Source: Phycisphaerae bacterium (GTDB lineage: Bacteria > Planctomycetota > Phycisphaerae > Sedimentisphaerales > Anaerobacaceae). From it: a stretch of DNA of 54,494 bases. Location of the stretch: the NCBI GenBank assembly GCA_021736645.1, contig JAIPFM010000181.1:1-54494 (forward strand), written 5' to 3'. This document shows, piece after piece, positions 7,578 through 16,519 of this stretch; positions within the stretch are counted from its first letter, which is position 1, and the number at the start of each line of letters is the position of its first letter. The notes below the pieces were generated by a model, which did not search any database, was not told where the DNA came from, and was given only the letters and a program-made list of their open reading frames with translations. The translations under genes were made by a program, and so were the position numbers.

Positions 7578-8585
7578 CTACTTGTCCCATTTGTGTTTGT
7601 TCAAACGGTCCACGATTTTTTGGGCGCACCGCAAGGCTGCCAGACCCTCCTCGGCGCTGACCTCAGGTGTAAAAGCACGATCCCTGACTGCCCTGAGAAA
7701 GGCCTCCTGCTGGAGACGGACAGGCTCTTTGTCATCGATTTCCAGTTGTTCCACATGCAGGAGGTCCGGCCAGTTGACCTTGGTCAGGTCAAAGTCCTCA
7801 GCCATTCTGCGTTCCTTGATCCACTTGACCACATCGGTATTGGGGTCAGCCTTGATAATGATGCCGGTCTTCTTGAAGTAGTCAACGCTCAAAAATGCCT
7901 GCCTTGAGAACACACGCAAGCGCCGTTCCGTGCGCAAGGCCAGACGCGACGCTGTCAGGCTGGCAATGCATCCATTCTCAAAGGCAATGCGTGCATTGCA
8001 GATATCTTCACCCCCTTCAATCACGCCCACACCCACGGCATCGATCCTCTTGATCTTACTGGCTGCCAGAGACAGAATGATGTCAATGTCGTGAATCATG
8101 ACGTCCAGCACCACACCCACATCCGTGGACCGGAAGGGATACGGACTCACGCGCTGCGCTTCAATGAATTTGGGCTCAATGTCGAATCGCTTCAAGGCCT
8201 GGGCCACAGGATTGCAGCGTTCGGAATGCCCGACAGCCACCACCGTATCAAACCGCTTGGCCAGGGACACGATCTTTTTGCCTTCGCGAACACTGGCAGC
8301 CAACGGTTTTTCAATCAAGACCGGAATGCGTTTTTTTAGGAAAATCTTGGCCAGTTTCAGGTGCGTGATGGTTGGTGTGGCAATGGTCACGGCATCCACC
8401 TTGTCCAGAATCTGCTCACACTCACCAAACACGCTGCAGCCAAATTTCTCAGCGATCTTGCTGGCACGCTTTTGATCGACATCCACAACTCCCACCAATT
8501 CACAGTCTGCCATCTGACTGTAGACCTTGGCATGAATACTCCCCATTTTACCTGCACCAACCACAGCCGTGCGAATCCTATCCAT
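7578..8585 (-). CDS. Gfo/Idh/MocA-family NAD(P)-dependent oxidoreductase
   Basis: A 335-aa sugar-type dehydrogenase. The N-terminal Rossmann fold has VVGAGKMGSIHA. The family EKPLA motif follows with its catalytic Lys, then GHSERCNP at the domain boundary and MIHDIDIILSL, which carries the conserved His. The ATG at 8585 has GAGGAG upstream; a further nine in-frame codons are possible but lack support. It is the last gene of the lipid A operon, 58 bp behind lpxA. Family members adjacent to lpxA in other bacteria include GnnA, which oxidises UDP-GlcNAc at C3 before amination by GnnB. No GnnB-type aminotransferase is in the window, so GnnA function is a hypothesis only. Confidence 0.87.
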   Translation of the reverse strand: MDRIRTAVVGAGKMGSIHAKVYSQMADCELVGVVDVDQKRASKIAEKFGCSVFGECEQILDKVDAVTIATPTITHLKLAKIFLKKRIPVLIEKPLAASVREGKKIVSLAKRFDTVVAVGHSERCNPVAQALKRFDIEPKFIEAQRVSPYPFRSTDVGVVLDVMIHDIDIILSLAASKIKRIDAVGVGVIEGGEDICNARIAFENGCIASLTASRLALRTERRLRVFSRQAFLSVDYFKKTGIIIKADPNTDVVKWIKERRMAEDFDLTKVNWPDLLHVEQLEIDDKEPVRLQQEAFLRAVRDRAFTPEVSAEEGLAALRCAQKIVDRLNKHKWDK

Positions 8586-8643
8586 ATCCGGTATACTCCT
8601 CAGAGCCCTCAAGACTCTTTTTTTGCTGGTTTACAAGGCTCAA

Positions 8644-9456
8644 CTACCTTCTGAACAATTCGAGATACCGTCCATGGCGATGCTGGCTGGTTTTCTCAAT
8701 GGCATCAAGCATCGGTTGAACGACATCGTCCAATCCCTCTTCCTGTGCCATGGTCCTCGCCGTCGCCAGCAAGGCCCCATTTTTCTTCTTGCCATACAGC
8801 CTGTTAAAGGCATTTAACACGGCATCCTGTTGTGCCTCGGTAAAGCCACCCCTGCGCAGACCTCTGACGTTGATACTTCGAATACGCGTGGGGTAACTCC
8901 CGCTGATCATGACATAGGGAGCCACATCATGCGCCACACTCGAGTGCCCTGCCACATAACACCACTGCCCCATGGTCACAAACTGATGCACGCCCACGAG
9001 ACCACTGATCCAGACTCCGTTTTCGAGTCTGCAGTGGCCGCCCAGGGCCACCAGATTGGTGAGCACCACATGGTCTTCAACCACACAATCATGTCCCACA
9101 TGGGTACTGACCATAAACAGATTATGGTTGCCAATCCGGGTCACTCCGTCCTCATACATACTGCAATGCACGGTGGCCTGCTCGCGAAACGCATTGCCAT
9201 CACCAATCACCAGACCGCCTGTTTTCGCGTCCATGGGCCAACCCAGCATCTGCGGCATCAATCCCACAGCCGTATGGGAGAAAAACTGATTGTTTTTGCC
9301 AATGACTGTATTCCTGCCCACCACCACGTTGTTTGCAAGAATCGTCCCTGACCCAATGGACACCCCTTTCTCAATCACACAAAAGGGGCCAACGGTCACG
9401 TCATCCGCAAGTTGAACATCCGGGTCAACCACGGCACTAGGATGAATATTCGCCAT
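8644..9456 (-). CDS. lpxA: UDP-N-acetylglucosamine O-acyltransferase
   Basis: The first committed enzyme of lipid A synthesis, transferring a 3-hydroxyacyl chain from ACP to UDP-GlcNAc (or UDP-GlcNAc3N). The 270-aa protein has left-handed beta-helix hexapeptide repeats over residues 1-190 and a helical C-terminus. By hand alignment His122 in STHVGHDC matches the E. coli catalytic His125, and His157 in VHQF matches His160. Gly170 falls at the position of the E. coli hydrocarbon-ruler Gly173, which favours a long (about C14) acyl chain. The start ATG at 9456 gives the usual MANIHPSAVVDP opening. It lies between lpxC/fabZ and the oxidoreductase in one minus-strand operon. Confidence 0.96.
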   Translation of the reverse strand: MANIHPSAVVDPDVQLADDVTVGPFCVIEKGVSIGSGTILANNVVVGRNTVIGKNNQFFSHTAVGLMPQMLGWPMDAKTGGLVIGDGNAFREQATVHCSMYEDGVTRIGNHNLFMVSTHVGHDCVVEDHVVLTNLVALGGHCRLENGVWISGLVGVHQFVTMGQWCYVAGHSSVAHDVAPYVMISGSYPTRIRSINVRGLRRGGFTEAQQDAVLNAFNRLYGKKKNGALLATARTMAQEEGLDDVVQPMLDAIEKTSQHRHGRYLELFRR

Positions 9457-9543
9457 ATCTTCTGTACTCTATTCTTAACCCTGTTAAATGACTGTCAGAT
9501 CGACAGCACACACTAACCATCAAAGCGAAGACAACACCCCGCT

Positions 9544-10854
9544 TTATACTTTCTCATCATCAATCAGCATAAACTTGATTTCCGCTTCAGCGGCTGTCAC
9601 GCCGTCGACATGGGCCATGCATTTACAGTGGGCCGTTCTGCGTCTCAGCCGAATCGTCTCGGCACTCAAGACCAGTTGATCACCAGGCACCACGGCCTTT
9701 CTCAATTTCACACCATCCATACTCAGCAGGACCGCCAGTTTACCCGTGTGCTCCAATCGCTGGGCAAACAAGAGGCCGGAGACCTGAGCCATGGCCTCGA
9801 CAATCAAGACACCCGGCATGATGGGTGTCCCGGGAAAATGCCCTTGAAAGAACAGCTCATTAAAGGTGACATTCTTGACCCCCACAATGCGCGTATCACC
9901 GTCAATCTGTATAATCTTATCCACCAGCAAAAACGGATATCGATGCGGCAGGATCTTTTGAATGCGTCGAATATCCAAAATGGCATCCGTACCGAACTGC
10001 TCAATGCGATCCATGCGCAGGGCCGCATCAAAGATCTTCTTGGCCATGGCCTGATTCAGGGCGTGGCCACTTTTACGCGCCAAAATGCGGCCGTAGATCC
10101 GTCTGCCAGACAGAGACAGATCCCCAATCAGATCCACCATCTTGTGCCTGACACACTCATTGGGGAATCGGTAGCGATTCTTGATCGGTCCCTCTGCATT
10201 GATCACGAGGAGATCACGGGCACTGATGTGTTTGCCAATGCCCCGGGCCTGCAACTGCTTGGCCTCGGACTCGAGGAGAAAGGTGCGAGCCGCTGCCAGA
10301 TTCTCTTCAAAGACCTCGGGCGTGAGTTCACAGGCATACATCTGGCGGCCAATCGCAGGTTCCTGAGGATAATCCAGGTCATACGAGATTTCCAGCCGGT
10401 CCCTGGCGCCTGGCAGGGCATAAATGGACGCGTCCCCCTGAACCACGAACAGGGGTTCGGTAATCACGAAGGTGCGAATCTGCGGCGTCTGATCTCTCAG
10501 GCCGATCTGCTTTAACAGGGCAAAATACTCGGCCGCACTGGTATCTGCTGCAGGTAATTCAGGACCGGTCACCTCAATGATAATGTTGTCTATCTCGAGC
10601 GCAGCCAATGCTGCCAGACAGTGCTCCACAGTGTTGATGTGGACCTTGCCATTGCCCAATGTGGTCTTTCGGTCCTGACCGGTAATATTCGGTACAATCG
10701 CTTTGATGCGCACAGGATCTCTCAGATCTGTGCGTACAAACACCACACCTGTGTCTTCCGGAGCCGGCTTAAATATAACCTGGACATCCTGTCCTCCAAA
10801 CAGTCCCTTACCGGCCACCTGGCCTTCACCCTTTATCGTTTTCTGAAGCTTCAA
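9544..10854 (-). CDS. Bifunctional LpxC deacetylase / FabZ 3-hydroxyacyl-ACP dehydratase
   Basis: A 436-aa natural fusion. Residues 1 to about 285 are LpxC, the zinc UDP-3-O-acyl-GlcNAc deacetylase: Glu77-His78 in NTVEHCLAAL, His237 and Asp241 in RHKMVD, and His264 in SGHALN. Residues about 295-436 are FabZ: His304 in LPHRYPFLL and Glu353 in MPGVLIVEAMAQ. The fusion couples lipid A and fatty-acid synthesis, both of which draw on 3-hydroxyacyl-ACP. Such fusions are known in Bacteroidota and planctomycete-like lineages. The start codon is TTG at 10854, giving the family-typical MKLQKTIKGEG opening, with AAGAGG 10 nt upstream. The start lies 29 nt inside the end of lpxD, so translation is probably coupled. 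Confidence 0.96.
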   Translation of the reverse strand: MKLQKTIKGEGQVAGKGLFGGQDVQVIFKPAPEDTGVVFVRTDLRDPVRIKAIVPNITGQDRKTTLGNGKVHINTVEHCLAALAALEIDNIIIEVTGPELPAADTSAAEYFALLKQIGLRDQTPQIRTFVITEPLFVVQGDASIYALPGARDRLEISYDLDYPQEPAIGRQMYACELTPEVFEENLAAARTFLLESEAKQLQARGIGKHISARDLLVINAEGPIKNRYRFPNECVRHKMVDLIGDLSLSGRRIYGRILARKSGHALNQAMAKKIFDAALRMDRIEQFGTDAILDIRRIQKILPHRYPFLLVDKIIQIDGDTRIVGVKNVTFNELFFQGHFPGTPIMPGVLIVEAMAQVSGLLFAQRLEHTGKLAVLLSMDGVKLRKAVVPGDQLVLSAETIRLRRRTAHCKCMAHVDGVTAAEAEIKFMLIDDEKV

Positions 10855-11875
10855 GCTTGTCCAACCTCTTGCATATTTGTCTGACGCGTTTGGCTGTTTT
10901 TGGCAGTCTCAAGACCTCGCCCACCACACGCATGGCCTGGCTCTGCTCCAGTGCCGGAGACCACACCACGGTCTGACCTGCGGGCACATGACTCATCACA
11001 CCGGACTGAGCCGCCACGGTCACACCATTGCCGATCGTAATGTTGTCTGCCACGCCTACCTGCCCGGCCATGACCACACCATCCCCCAGGGTGGTACTGC
11101 CAGCCACACCGACCTGGGAAGCCAGTAAACAACATTTGCCAATCACGACATTATGGCCGATCTGAACCAAATTGTCTATTTTTGTACCGATGCCCACAAT
11201 GGTATTGGCAAATTTTGCCCTGTCAATGCAGGAACTGGCCCCAATTTCAACGAAATCCTCGATGATCACGGCCCCATTGTGGGGAACCAGTGTGTGCACA
11301 CCGCCATAATGGGCATAGCCAAAGCCGACAGCCCCAATCGTGGCATTGGCCTGGATGATCACATGGGCACCGATGCTGCAACCATGATACACCACCACAT
11401 TCCAATCCAGACGTGTGTGATCACCGATCTTGACGCCCTGACCGATCTTGCAGCCTGCCTTCAGGGTCACCCCCTGGCCGATCACGGCATCTTCTTCAAT
11501 GATCACGCCCGGGCCAATACACACATCCTGTCCCAATTGAACGGAGTCTGCCACAATGGCCGTGGCATGAATGCCTTTGGCCTCGGGTTTCAAGGGAGGC
11601 GCCAGTAGGGTCAGACAGTCAATCAAGGCTCGATCCACACAGTCCACCACCAGTTGTGGACAGGACAATCCCTCACAAGCCTCGGCCACAAGCACGGCCC
11701 CGGCCTGACACTTGGCAGCGCCCGCCCTATGACGCTCACTTGTGATGAAGGTCACATGTTCGGGACCGGCTGCATCCATGGCAGAGACTGCCCGAATAAG
11801 TCTGGCCTCATCCACTGCCGCTCCAATCACCTGGGCATTGATCCTGTCTGCTAGGTCTTTTAGTGTCAGTTTCAT
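10826..11875 (-). CDS. lpxD: UDP-3-O-(3-hydroxyacyl)glucosamine N-acyltransferase
   Basis: The third enzyme of lipid A synthesis, adding the second hydroxyacyl chain to the amine exposed by LpxC. The 349 aa comprise an N-terminal uridine-binding domain (about 1-100), a hexapeptide-repeat beta helix (about 103-310) and a C-terminal helix. His241 in NLVQIGHNV aligns with E. coli catalytic His239, and the GFGYA signature is present at about 184-188. The gene begins 6 bp after ompH, and its end overlaps the lpxC/fabZ start by 29 nt. The ompH-lpxD-lpxC order resembles the bam-skp-lpxD cluster of many Gram-negatives. Confidence 0.96.
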   Translation of the reverse strand: MKLTLKDLADRINAQVIGAAVDEARLIRAVSAMDAAGPEHVTFITSERHRAGAAKCQAGAVLVAEACEGLSCPQLVVDCVDRALIDCLTLLAPPLKPEAKGIHATAIVADSVQLGQDVCIGPGVIIEEDAVIGQGVTLKAGCKIGQGVKIGDHTRLDWNVVVYHGCSIGAHVIIQANATIGAVGFGYAHYGGVHTLVPHNGAVIIEDFVEIGASSCIDRAKFANTIVGIGTKIDNLVQIGHNVVIGKCCLLASQVGVAGSTTLGDGVVMAGQVGVADNITIGNGVTVAAQSGVMSHVPAGQTVVWSPALEQSQAMRVVGEVLRLPKTAKRVRQICKRLDKLEASENDKG

Positions 11876-11881
11876 AGAAGT

Positions 11882-12466
11882 CTATTGATCAATTTCAGCA
11901 ATCACATCGGCGGTCATGTCCACACACCCCTTGCTGTAAATCAGCTTATGGGTGCTGACAGTCACGGCAAATCCCTCAGACGGAATGGGGAATGCCGGTT
12001 CCGTACGTTCGAACACCATGGTCAGGCCCTTGGCCTCCGCCACCTTGGACACGGCCGCCAGAATATTCTTATACAACTGGCTCCGCCACTTCATATCCTT
12101 GGCCTGAAGATACTGCTTGTTGTACTCGGTCTTGGCCTGAAGTGCAGCCTGCTTGTTAAACACCTTCAGCTTCTGCTTGAAGAAATCATCCGTACCATTG
12201 ATCATGGTATTGAGGACCTTGGCCTCTGCCTGGAGGTCATCTTCCTCTTTGGTTTGTTCGCGAATCATCTTGTCCTGCTCAACATTCAGGGCCGCAATAT
12301 GCTTCGCATTGGCCTGACTGTTCTGAATCACGCTCATCACGCTGACCACACCCACACGCTGCAGCTGATCCACGGGGCCGGCCTGTTGGGCATTGATCCC
12401 CAGATTGAACATCAACACCAGCAGTCCGACACCGCACCCGATGGTCATCATTGTCTTTGATTTCAT
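11882..12466 (-). CDS. OmpH/Skp-family periplasmic chaperone
   Basis: A 194-aa secreted protein. An N-terminal signal peptide (CGVGLLVLMFNLGINAQ, cleavage near residue 27) is followed by VGVVSVMSVIQNSQ, the usual start of the Skp beta domain. A long charged helical region (about 65-145, e.g. DDLQAEAKVLNTMI) forms the tentacles, and a C-terminal beta part follows. Skp holds unfolded outer-membrane proteins for BamA, whose gene is immediately upstream (47 bp). It is slightly longer than E. coli Skp. Function is assigned from family and position. Confidence 0.88.
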   Translation of the reverse strand: MKSKTMMTIGCGVGLLVLMFNLGINAQQAGPVDQLQRVGVVSVMSVIQNSQANAKHIAALNVEQDKMIREQTKEEDDLQAEAKVLNTMINGTDDFFKQKLKVFNKQAALQAKTEYNKQYLQAKDMKWRSQLYKNILAAVSKVAEAKGLTMVFERTEPAFPIPSEGFAVTVSTHKLIYSKGCVDMTADVIAEIDQ

Positions 12467-12513
12467 GAAGTATCCTTTCCAGTCTTCGATCCATATCTGA
12501 TTCTTGGCACTCT

Positions 12514-14736
12514 CTAAAACAGTCTTCCCATAGAAAAATTAAAGTGCCGTATATCATCTTTTTCATCACTCTGCAGGGGAATCCCGTACTCAAAACGCAT
12601 GGGCACCGGGCCAAACCACTGGGGTATCAGGATTTGAATGCCCGCACCTGTGGAACTGCGAAGCCCTCCTGTGTCTATCAGCGCACTGTCCAGGAAGGTC
12701 AGGGCCGAGAAGTTCTCGCCGATCAGCGGAATGGTCACCTCCCCGTTGGCCGTAAAGATCCAGTCACTACCGATCGGATCCTTGTACGTGGGCGTGCCTG
12801 TAATGCCAGGATTAAAGACCTGCAGTCCCCGGGTACTGACACCGCGATAGTCAAATCCCCGAATCGCATAGGTGCCTTGACCGCCGGCATAGAATTTTTC
12901 AAACGGCGGCGCATTGCCCAGAATCGTGCCCCCCTGCACCTTGGTGGCCAGGACTGTGCGTCGTTCCAGAATGTCTTCATACAGATTGAAATAATGCACA
13001 TAGCTGCTGCTGAGGATGCCAAAGGTGTAGTCCCCGGTCACCTGTTCGTAGCCAACGCGGAAGACGTGACCTTCGGTGGGCAGATAAATGTCATCGACCT
13101 TGGTCTGCCCCGTCCCCAAACGCACGCCATACAACATCGTGTCCCCGGTGACATCGCGAATCTCCTGCGGTGCATCATAATCCAGGTCTTCCACAGAGAC
13201 TTGTTCAGTCCGCAGCGCAATACTCTTGCGCCACTTCCCCCATTTGCGGTGTTCCCATCCCACCGTGGCATTCATGCGGCGTTCATCGTAACTCTCCAGC
13301 CATCGAGAGTAACTCATCAGGGACAGGTCATACCCGATGGGCTTGTCATGCCAATAGGGATTACTGAAGGTCAGGGTGTACCGGCTCACGATTGTCCCGG
13401 GTTCCAGCGCAATACGCATATTCTGGCCTCCCCCTCGGAAGGCCTTCATGGTAAAAAACTCCTTCCAGGATTCCGGCCAGTCTGTAATGTCGAAATTCTG
13501 CTGTTGATAGATCAACTGCCCCATCACACCGCTGTCGCTGCTGATACCCACACCCGGCATGATCATGCCGGTCATGCCTTCTTTGATATCCACGCGCATG
13601 TCCTTGACATCCGGATCACCGCTGTCCGAATTGACCGGCTGGATAATGACCTCCTCGGCCAGGGTACTTCGCTGGATATATTTTTCCATGAGGCTTTTCT
13701 GGCCTTCGTCCGGCGCGATCTTGGCATTGTACAGCCTCCCGGGCGTGACATCATACTCGTTGAGGACATTGCGAGCCACCTTGTCCTGCACCCCCTGGTT
13801 GCCGGTGATATCGATACGGCCAATGCGAAACTGGCGTCCCTCATGGATCTCATAAGACAGCACCACGGTGTGGTCATCCAGGTCTTCGGCGAACTTGGGT
13901 TCCTGATAGATCTGAATGTCCACAAAGCCTTTCTCAAGATACTTCTGAGTCAGGGCGCGTTTGTCCACGATGGCCCTGGACTTCTTGTAGACGTCCCCCT
14001 TGAGCAGCGTGAGCTCCTTTTCAAGGGTGGCTCGATCAAAAAAAGACTGGCCCAGAAATTCGACCTCAGTGATGCGGTACGGCTGACCTTCGTCAATGGT
14101 GAAGGTCACCACCGCGGCGCTATTGTCGTCCACAAAATCCACGGCCGTCTCCACACTGTACCCGAGGTACCCGCGGTCATAGTAGAACTCTCTGAGCTTC
14201 TCTGTATCTTCCTCGACAGCCTGCTCCGAGTAGAACGCGGCCAGTGCAAACATGCGGCGTGTCTTGGTCTTGATGATTTTTTTGAGATCGCCGCTGGAAA
14301 ACGCCTGGGCGCCGAGAATCTGGACGGCCTTCACACGCACGCGTGCACCTTCGGTGATGGTAAAAAAGAGTTGACCCTTTTCGGCCATGTCACGGTCCAC
14401 CGCGACCTGCACAAACACATAGCCTTTTTTCTTGTACAGATCTACAATCGTACGACGCGACTCCTCCACCATGAAGGGATCGATCTGATCGCCGAGCTTG
14501 ATGCCGATACGCTGGCCGAGAATCTTGTCCTTGTACTGGGTATTGCCCTGAAACTCGATGGAACGCACGATGTCCGTGCGAGTGGAAAAAATCTCTGACT
14601 CTGAAGCGGCGTCCTGCGCCCTGGCTGCGGGTGCATTCCAACCCGTCATGCCCAAGAGCATCCACACGCACCCGACAGTCATGTGGAAGCCAATCCTTTT
14701 GGCTTTCAACGACTGCATACGCAAATTCGGCATCAT
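12514..14736 (-). CDS. bamA: Outer-membrane assembly protein BamA (Omp85 family)
   Basis: A 740-aa outer-membrane insertase. A signal peptide ending near ARAQDA is followed by POTRA domains (first IVRSIEFQGNTQYKDKILGQ in part; others at VRVKAVQILG, YRITEVEFLG and FRIGRIDITG). A C-terminal 16-strand-type barrel contains the conserved AIRGFDYRG (the VRGF/Y lid-lock motif) and ends in a terminal Phe (MGRLF). The ATG at 14736 is chosen because AAGGAGGT precedes it with 10-nt spacing; the open frame continues upstream without such a signal. It is followed by ompH and the lpx genes, so outer-membrane protein and lipid A assembly are joined. The open frame on the opposite strand is a shadow. Confidence 0.94.
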   Translation of the reverse strand: MMPNLRMQSLKAKRIGFHMTVGCVWMLLGMTGWNAPAARAQDAASESEIFSTRTDIVRSIEFQGNTQYKDKILGQRIGIKLGDQIDPFMVEESRRTIVDLYKKKGYVFVQVAVDRDMAEKGQLFFTITEGARVRVKAVQILGAQAFSSGDLKKIIKTKTRRMFALAAFYSEQAVEEDTEKLREFYYDRGYLGYSVETAVDFVDDNSAAVVTFTIDEGQPYRITEVEFLGQSFFDRATLEKELTLLKGDVYKKSRAIVDKRALTQKYLEKGFVDIQIYQEPKFAEDLDDHTVVLSYEIHEGRQFRIGRIDITGNQGVQDKVARNVLNEYDVTPGRLYNAKIAPDEGQKSLMEKYIQRSTLAEEVIIQPVNSDSGDPDVKDMRVDIKEGMTGMIMPGVGISSDSGVMGQLIYQQQNFDITDWPESWKEFFTMKAFRGGGQNMRIALEPGTIVSRYTLTFSNPYWHDKPIGYDLSLMSYSRWLESYDERRMNATVGWEHRKWGKWRKSIALRTEQVSVEDLDYDAPQEIRDVTGDTMLYGVRLGTGQTKVDDIYLPTEGHVFRVGYEQVTGDYTFGILSSSYVHYFNLYEDILERRTVLATKVQGGTILGNAPPFEKFYAGGQGTYAIRGFDYRGVSTRGLQVFNPGITGTPTYKDPIGSDWIFTANGEVTIPLIGENFSALTFLDSALIDTGGLRSSTGAGIQILIPQWFGPVPMRFEYGIPLQSDEKDDIRHFNFSMGRLF

Positions 14737-14845
14737 ATACAGAGTACCTCCTTGTATGAACAGGCCCTGGACGCACATCGTGGTCGCGATCCCATAGTCC
14801 TATGAATGCTCGTGTTAGTCTCGGACAAAGTCACTTTTTCATTTC

Positions 14846-16282
14846 TTAAAAAGGGACAGATTCTTCAGGGATATGCGCCAGGTTCTCAAAGCGAGTGCGC
14901 TCTTCACTGAATGTCAGTTTCACCGTACCAGTGGGGCCGTTACGCTGCTTGGCCACAATGACTTCAGACATATTGGTCTTTTCCCACTCAAGATCTCCCC
15001 GATGATAGTAGTCTTCCCTGTGGAGCAGAATAATCACGTCCGCATCCTGCTCGATACTACCACTTTCACGCAGGTCGCTCATACGCGGCTTGTGTCCTTC
15101 ACGCCCTTCCACACCGCGATTGAGCTGGCTCAGGACCACCACCGGCAGACTCAGTTCCCTGGCCAGGGCCTTGAGGTATCGGGAAATCGTGCCAATCTCC
15201 TGCTGACGTGATTCCACCCGTCCGGATCCCAGATGCATCAATTGCAGGTAGTCAACCATGATACACTGAATGTCGTACTGGTTCTTCAGACGTCTGGCCT
15301 TGGCACGTAATTCCAAAGGACTCAAGGCAGACGTGTCATCAATAAAGATGGGAGACTCTGACAACACCCCGCAGGCATCCACCAGCCTCTGGTAGTGCTC
15401 CGTATTGAGCATCCCCTTTCGCACCATCTGTGAATCCACAGCCCCGACACTGCACAGAAACCGCTCCGCCAGGAGTTCCTTGCCCATTTCCATGGAAAAA
15501 AGGGCTGTGGGAATCTTCTCATTAATGCCCAGGTGCTCTGCCACATTCAATACAAACGTGGTCTTTCCCATACTGGGACGGCCTGCCACAATGATCATTT
15601 CACCGGGCTGGAGTCCGCAGGTCATATCGTCCAATTCAAAATATCCGGTGGGCACACCGGTGATATGTGATCCGGAGCGCTTCTCGATATTCTCATACAC
15701 CCCGGTGACCAGATCCTTGAGCGGCGTGGCAGCATTGCTGACCTTCTTCTCGGTCACGGCAAATACCCGGCGTTCTGCATCGTCGAGAATCTCAGACACC
15801 TCCATGCCCTGATCGTAGGCCTGGCCCAGGGTTTCAGTGGACGCCTGGATCAGGTCTCTGAGGATGGCCTTATCCGCCACGATATTGGCATAATACAGCA
15901 CATTCGCGGAGGAAGGCACGGATTCCACAATGCGGCCGATATACTCCACGCCGCCAACGGCCTCCATTTTCTTGCGTTTTTCCAATTCATCCCGCAAGAC
16001 CACGCCGTCAATCACTTCACTGCGATGGTTCTGATAAAGATCTATCAACACCTCGTAGATGATCTGGTGTTCCACACGGTAGAAGGACTCTCGCTTGATG
16101 CGCTCAACCACCTCACCAATGCAGGCCGGATCAATGATCATAGATCCAATCACAGCAGCCTCAGCAGCCAATGATTCGGGCATGTGACGTACCTCACCCA
16201 AACCACCCGAGCTGCCCTGCTGGGACTGTTTATTAAACGGACGACTGGTATCAGGGCCGCCACTTTGGTTGCCATTGAGCAT
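14846..16282 (-). CDS. dnaB: Replicative DNA helicase DnaB
   Basis: A 478-aa hexameric helicase of the replication fork. The N-terminal primase-binding domain begins MPESLAAEAAVIGSMI (about residue 34), and the RecA-like domain has Walker A AGRPSMGKT at 233-241. Walker B and later motifs include CIMVDYLQLM and VVVLSQLNRGVE, and ESGSIEQDADVIILLHR lies near the end. A 30-residue Gly/Ser/Gln-rich leader precedes the conserved region. The ATG at 16282 has AAGGA 10 nt upstream. A good promoter lies at 16417-16445. The gene heads the bamA-lpx run, 109 bp before bamA. Confidence 0.95.
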   Translation of the reverse strand: MLNGNQSGGPDTSRPFNKQSQQGSSGGLGEVRHMPESLAAEAAVIGSMIIDPACIGEVVERIKRESFYRVEHQIIYEVLIDLYQNHRSEVIDGVVLRDELEKRKKMEAVGGVEYIGRIVESVPSSANVLYYANIVADKAILRDLIQASTETLGQAYDQGMEVSEILDDAERRVFAVTEKKVSNAATPLKDLVTGVYENIEKRSGSHITGVPTGYFELDDMTCGLQPGEMIIVAGRPSMGKTTFVLNVAEHLGINEKIPTALFSMEMGKELLAERFLCSVGAVDSQMVRKGMLNTEHYQRLVDACGVLSESPIFIDDTSALSPLELRAKARRLKNQYDIQCIMVDYLQLMHLGSGRVESRQQEIGTISRYLKALARELSLPVVVLSQLNRGVEGREGHKPRMSDLRESGSIEQDADVIILLHREDYYHRGDLEWEKTNMSEVIVAKQRNGPTGTVKLTFSEERTRFENLAHIPEESVPF

Positions 16283-16416
16283 ATCTGGCTCGTTCCTTCG
16301 GTAAAATGTAATCCTGTTTTGCCGAGGTGATTCCAGCACGCGTCAACATTCCGGACTATCCGGAAAACACGGCCTGACGCCCGCAAAACTCCAAGGTTAT
16401 CACCTGTCAAACAGGC

Positions 16417-16445
16417 ATTTTACACATGAAAAGACCGACAGTCAA
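16417..16445 (-). promoter_or_regulatory. Sigma-70-like promoter for dnaB
   Basis: On the minus strand TTGACT (16440-16445) and TAAAAT (16417-16422) are separated by exactly 17 bp, with dnaB starting about 135 bp downstream. The -35 box lies inside the terminator hairpin of the preceding ribosomal-protein operon. Confidence 0.65.
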
Positions 16446-16462
16446 TTACTAAGACTGTCGGC
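16427..16462 (-). terminator. Terminator of the rpsF-ssb-rpsR-rplI operon
   Basis: A perfect 9-bp inverted repeat CCGACAGTC / GACTGTCGG (16435-16443 and 16453-16461) with a 9-nt loop is followed on the minus strand by TCTTTTC. It lies about 58 bp past the rplI stop. Confidence 0.75.
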
Positions 16463-16519
16463 CTGATGATCTGATAGGCACGTCAAAGCACTTGAAGATG
16501 ATATCATGGCGTGTGAAAT

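Noticed and set aside
12544-14598. 684-codon open frame on the plus strand
   Set aside because: It is antisense to bamA, which has a signal peptide, POTRA domains and barrel; the antisense translation shows no domain and has unusual His-rich composition.
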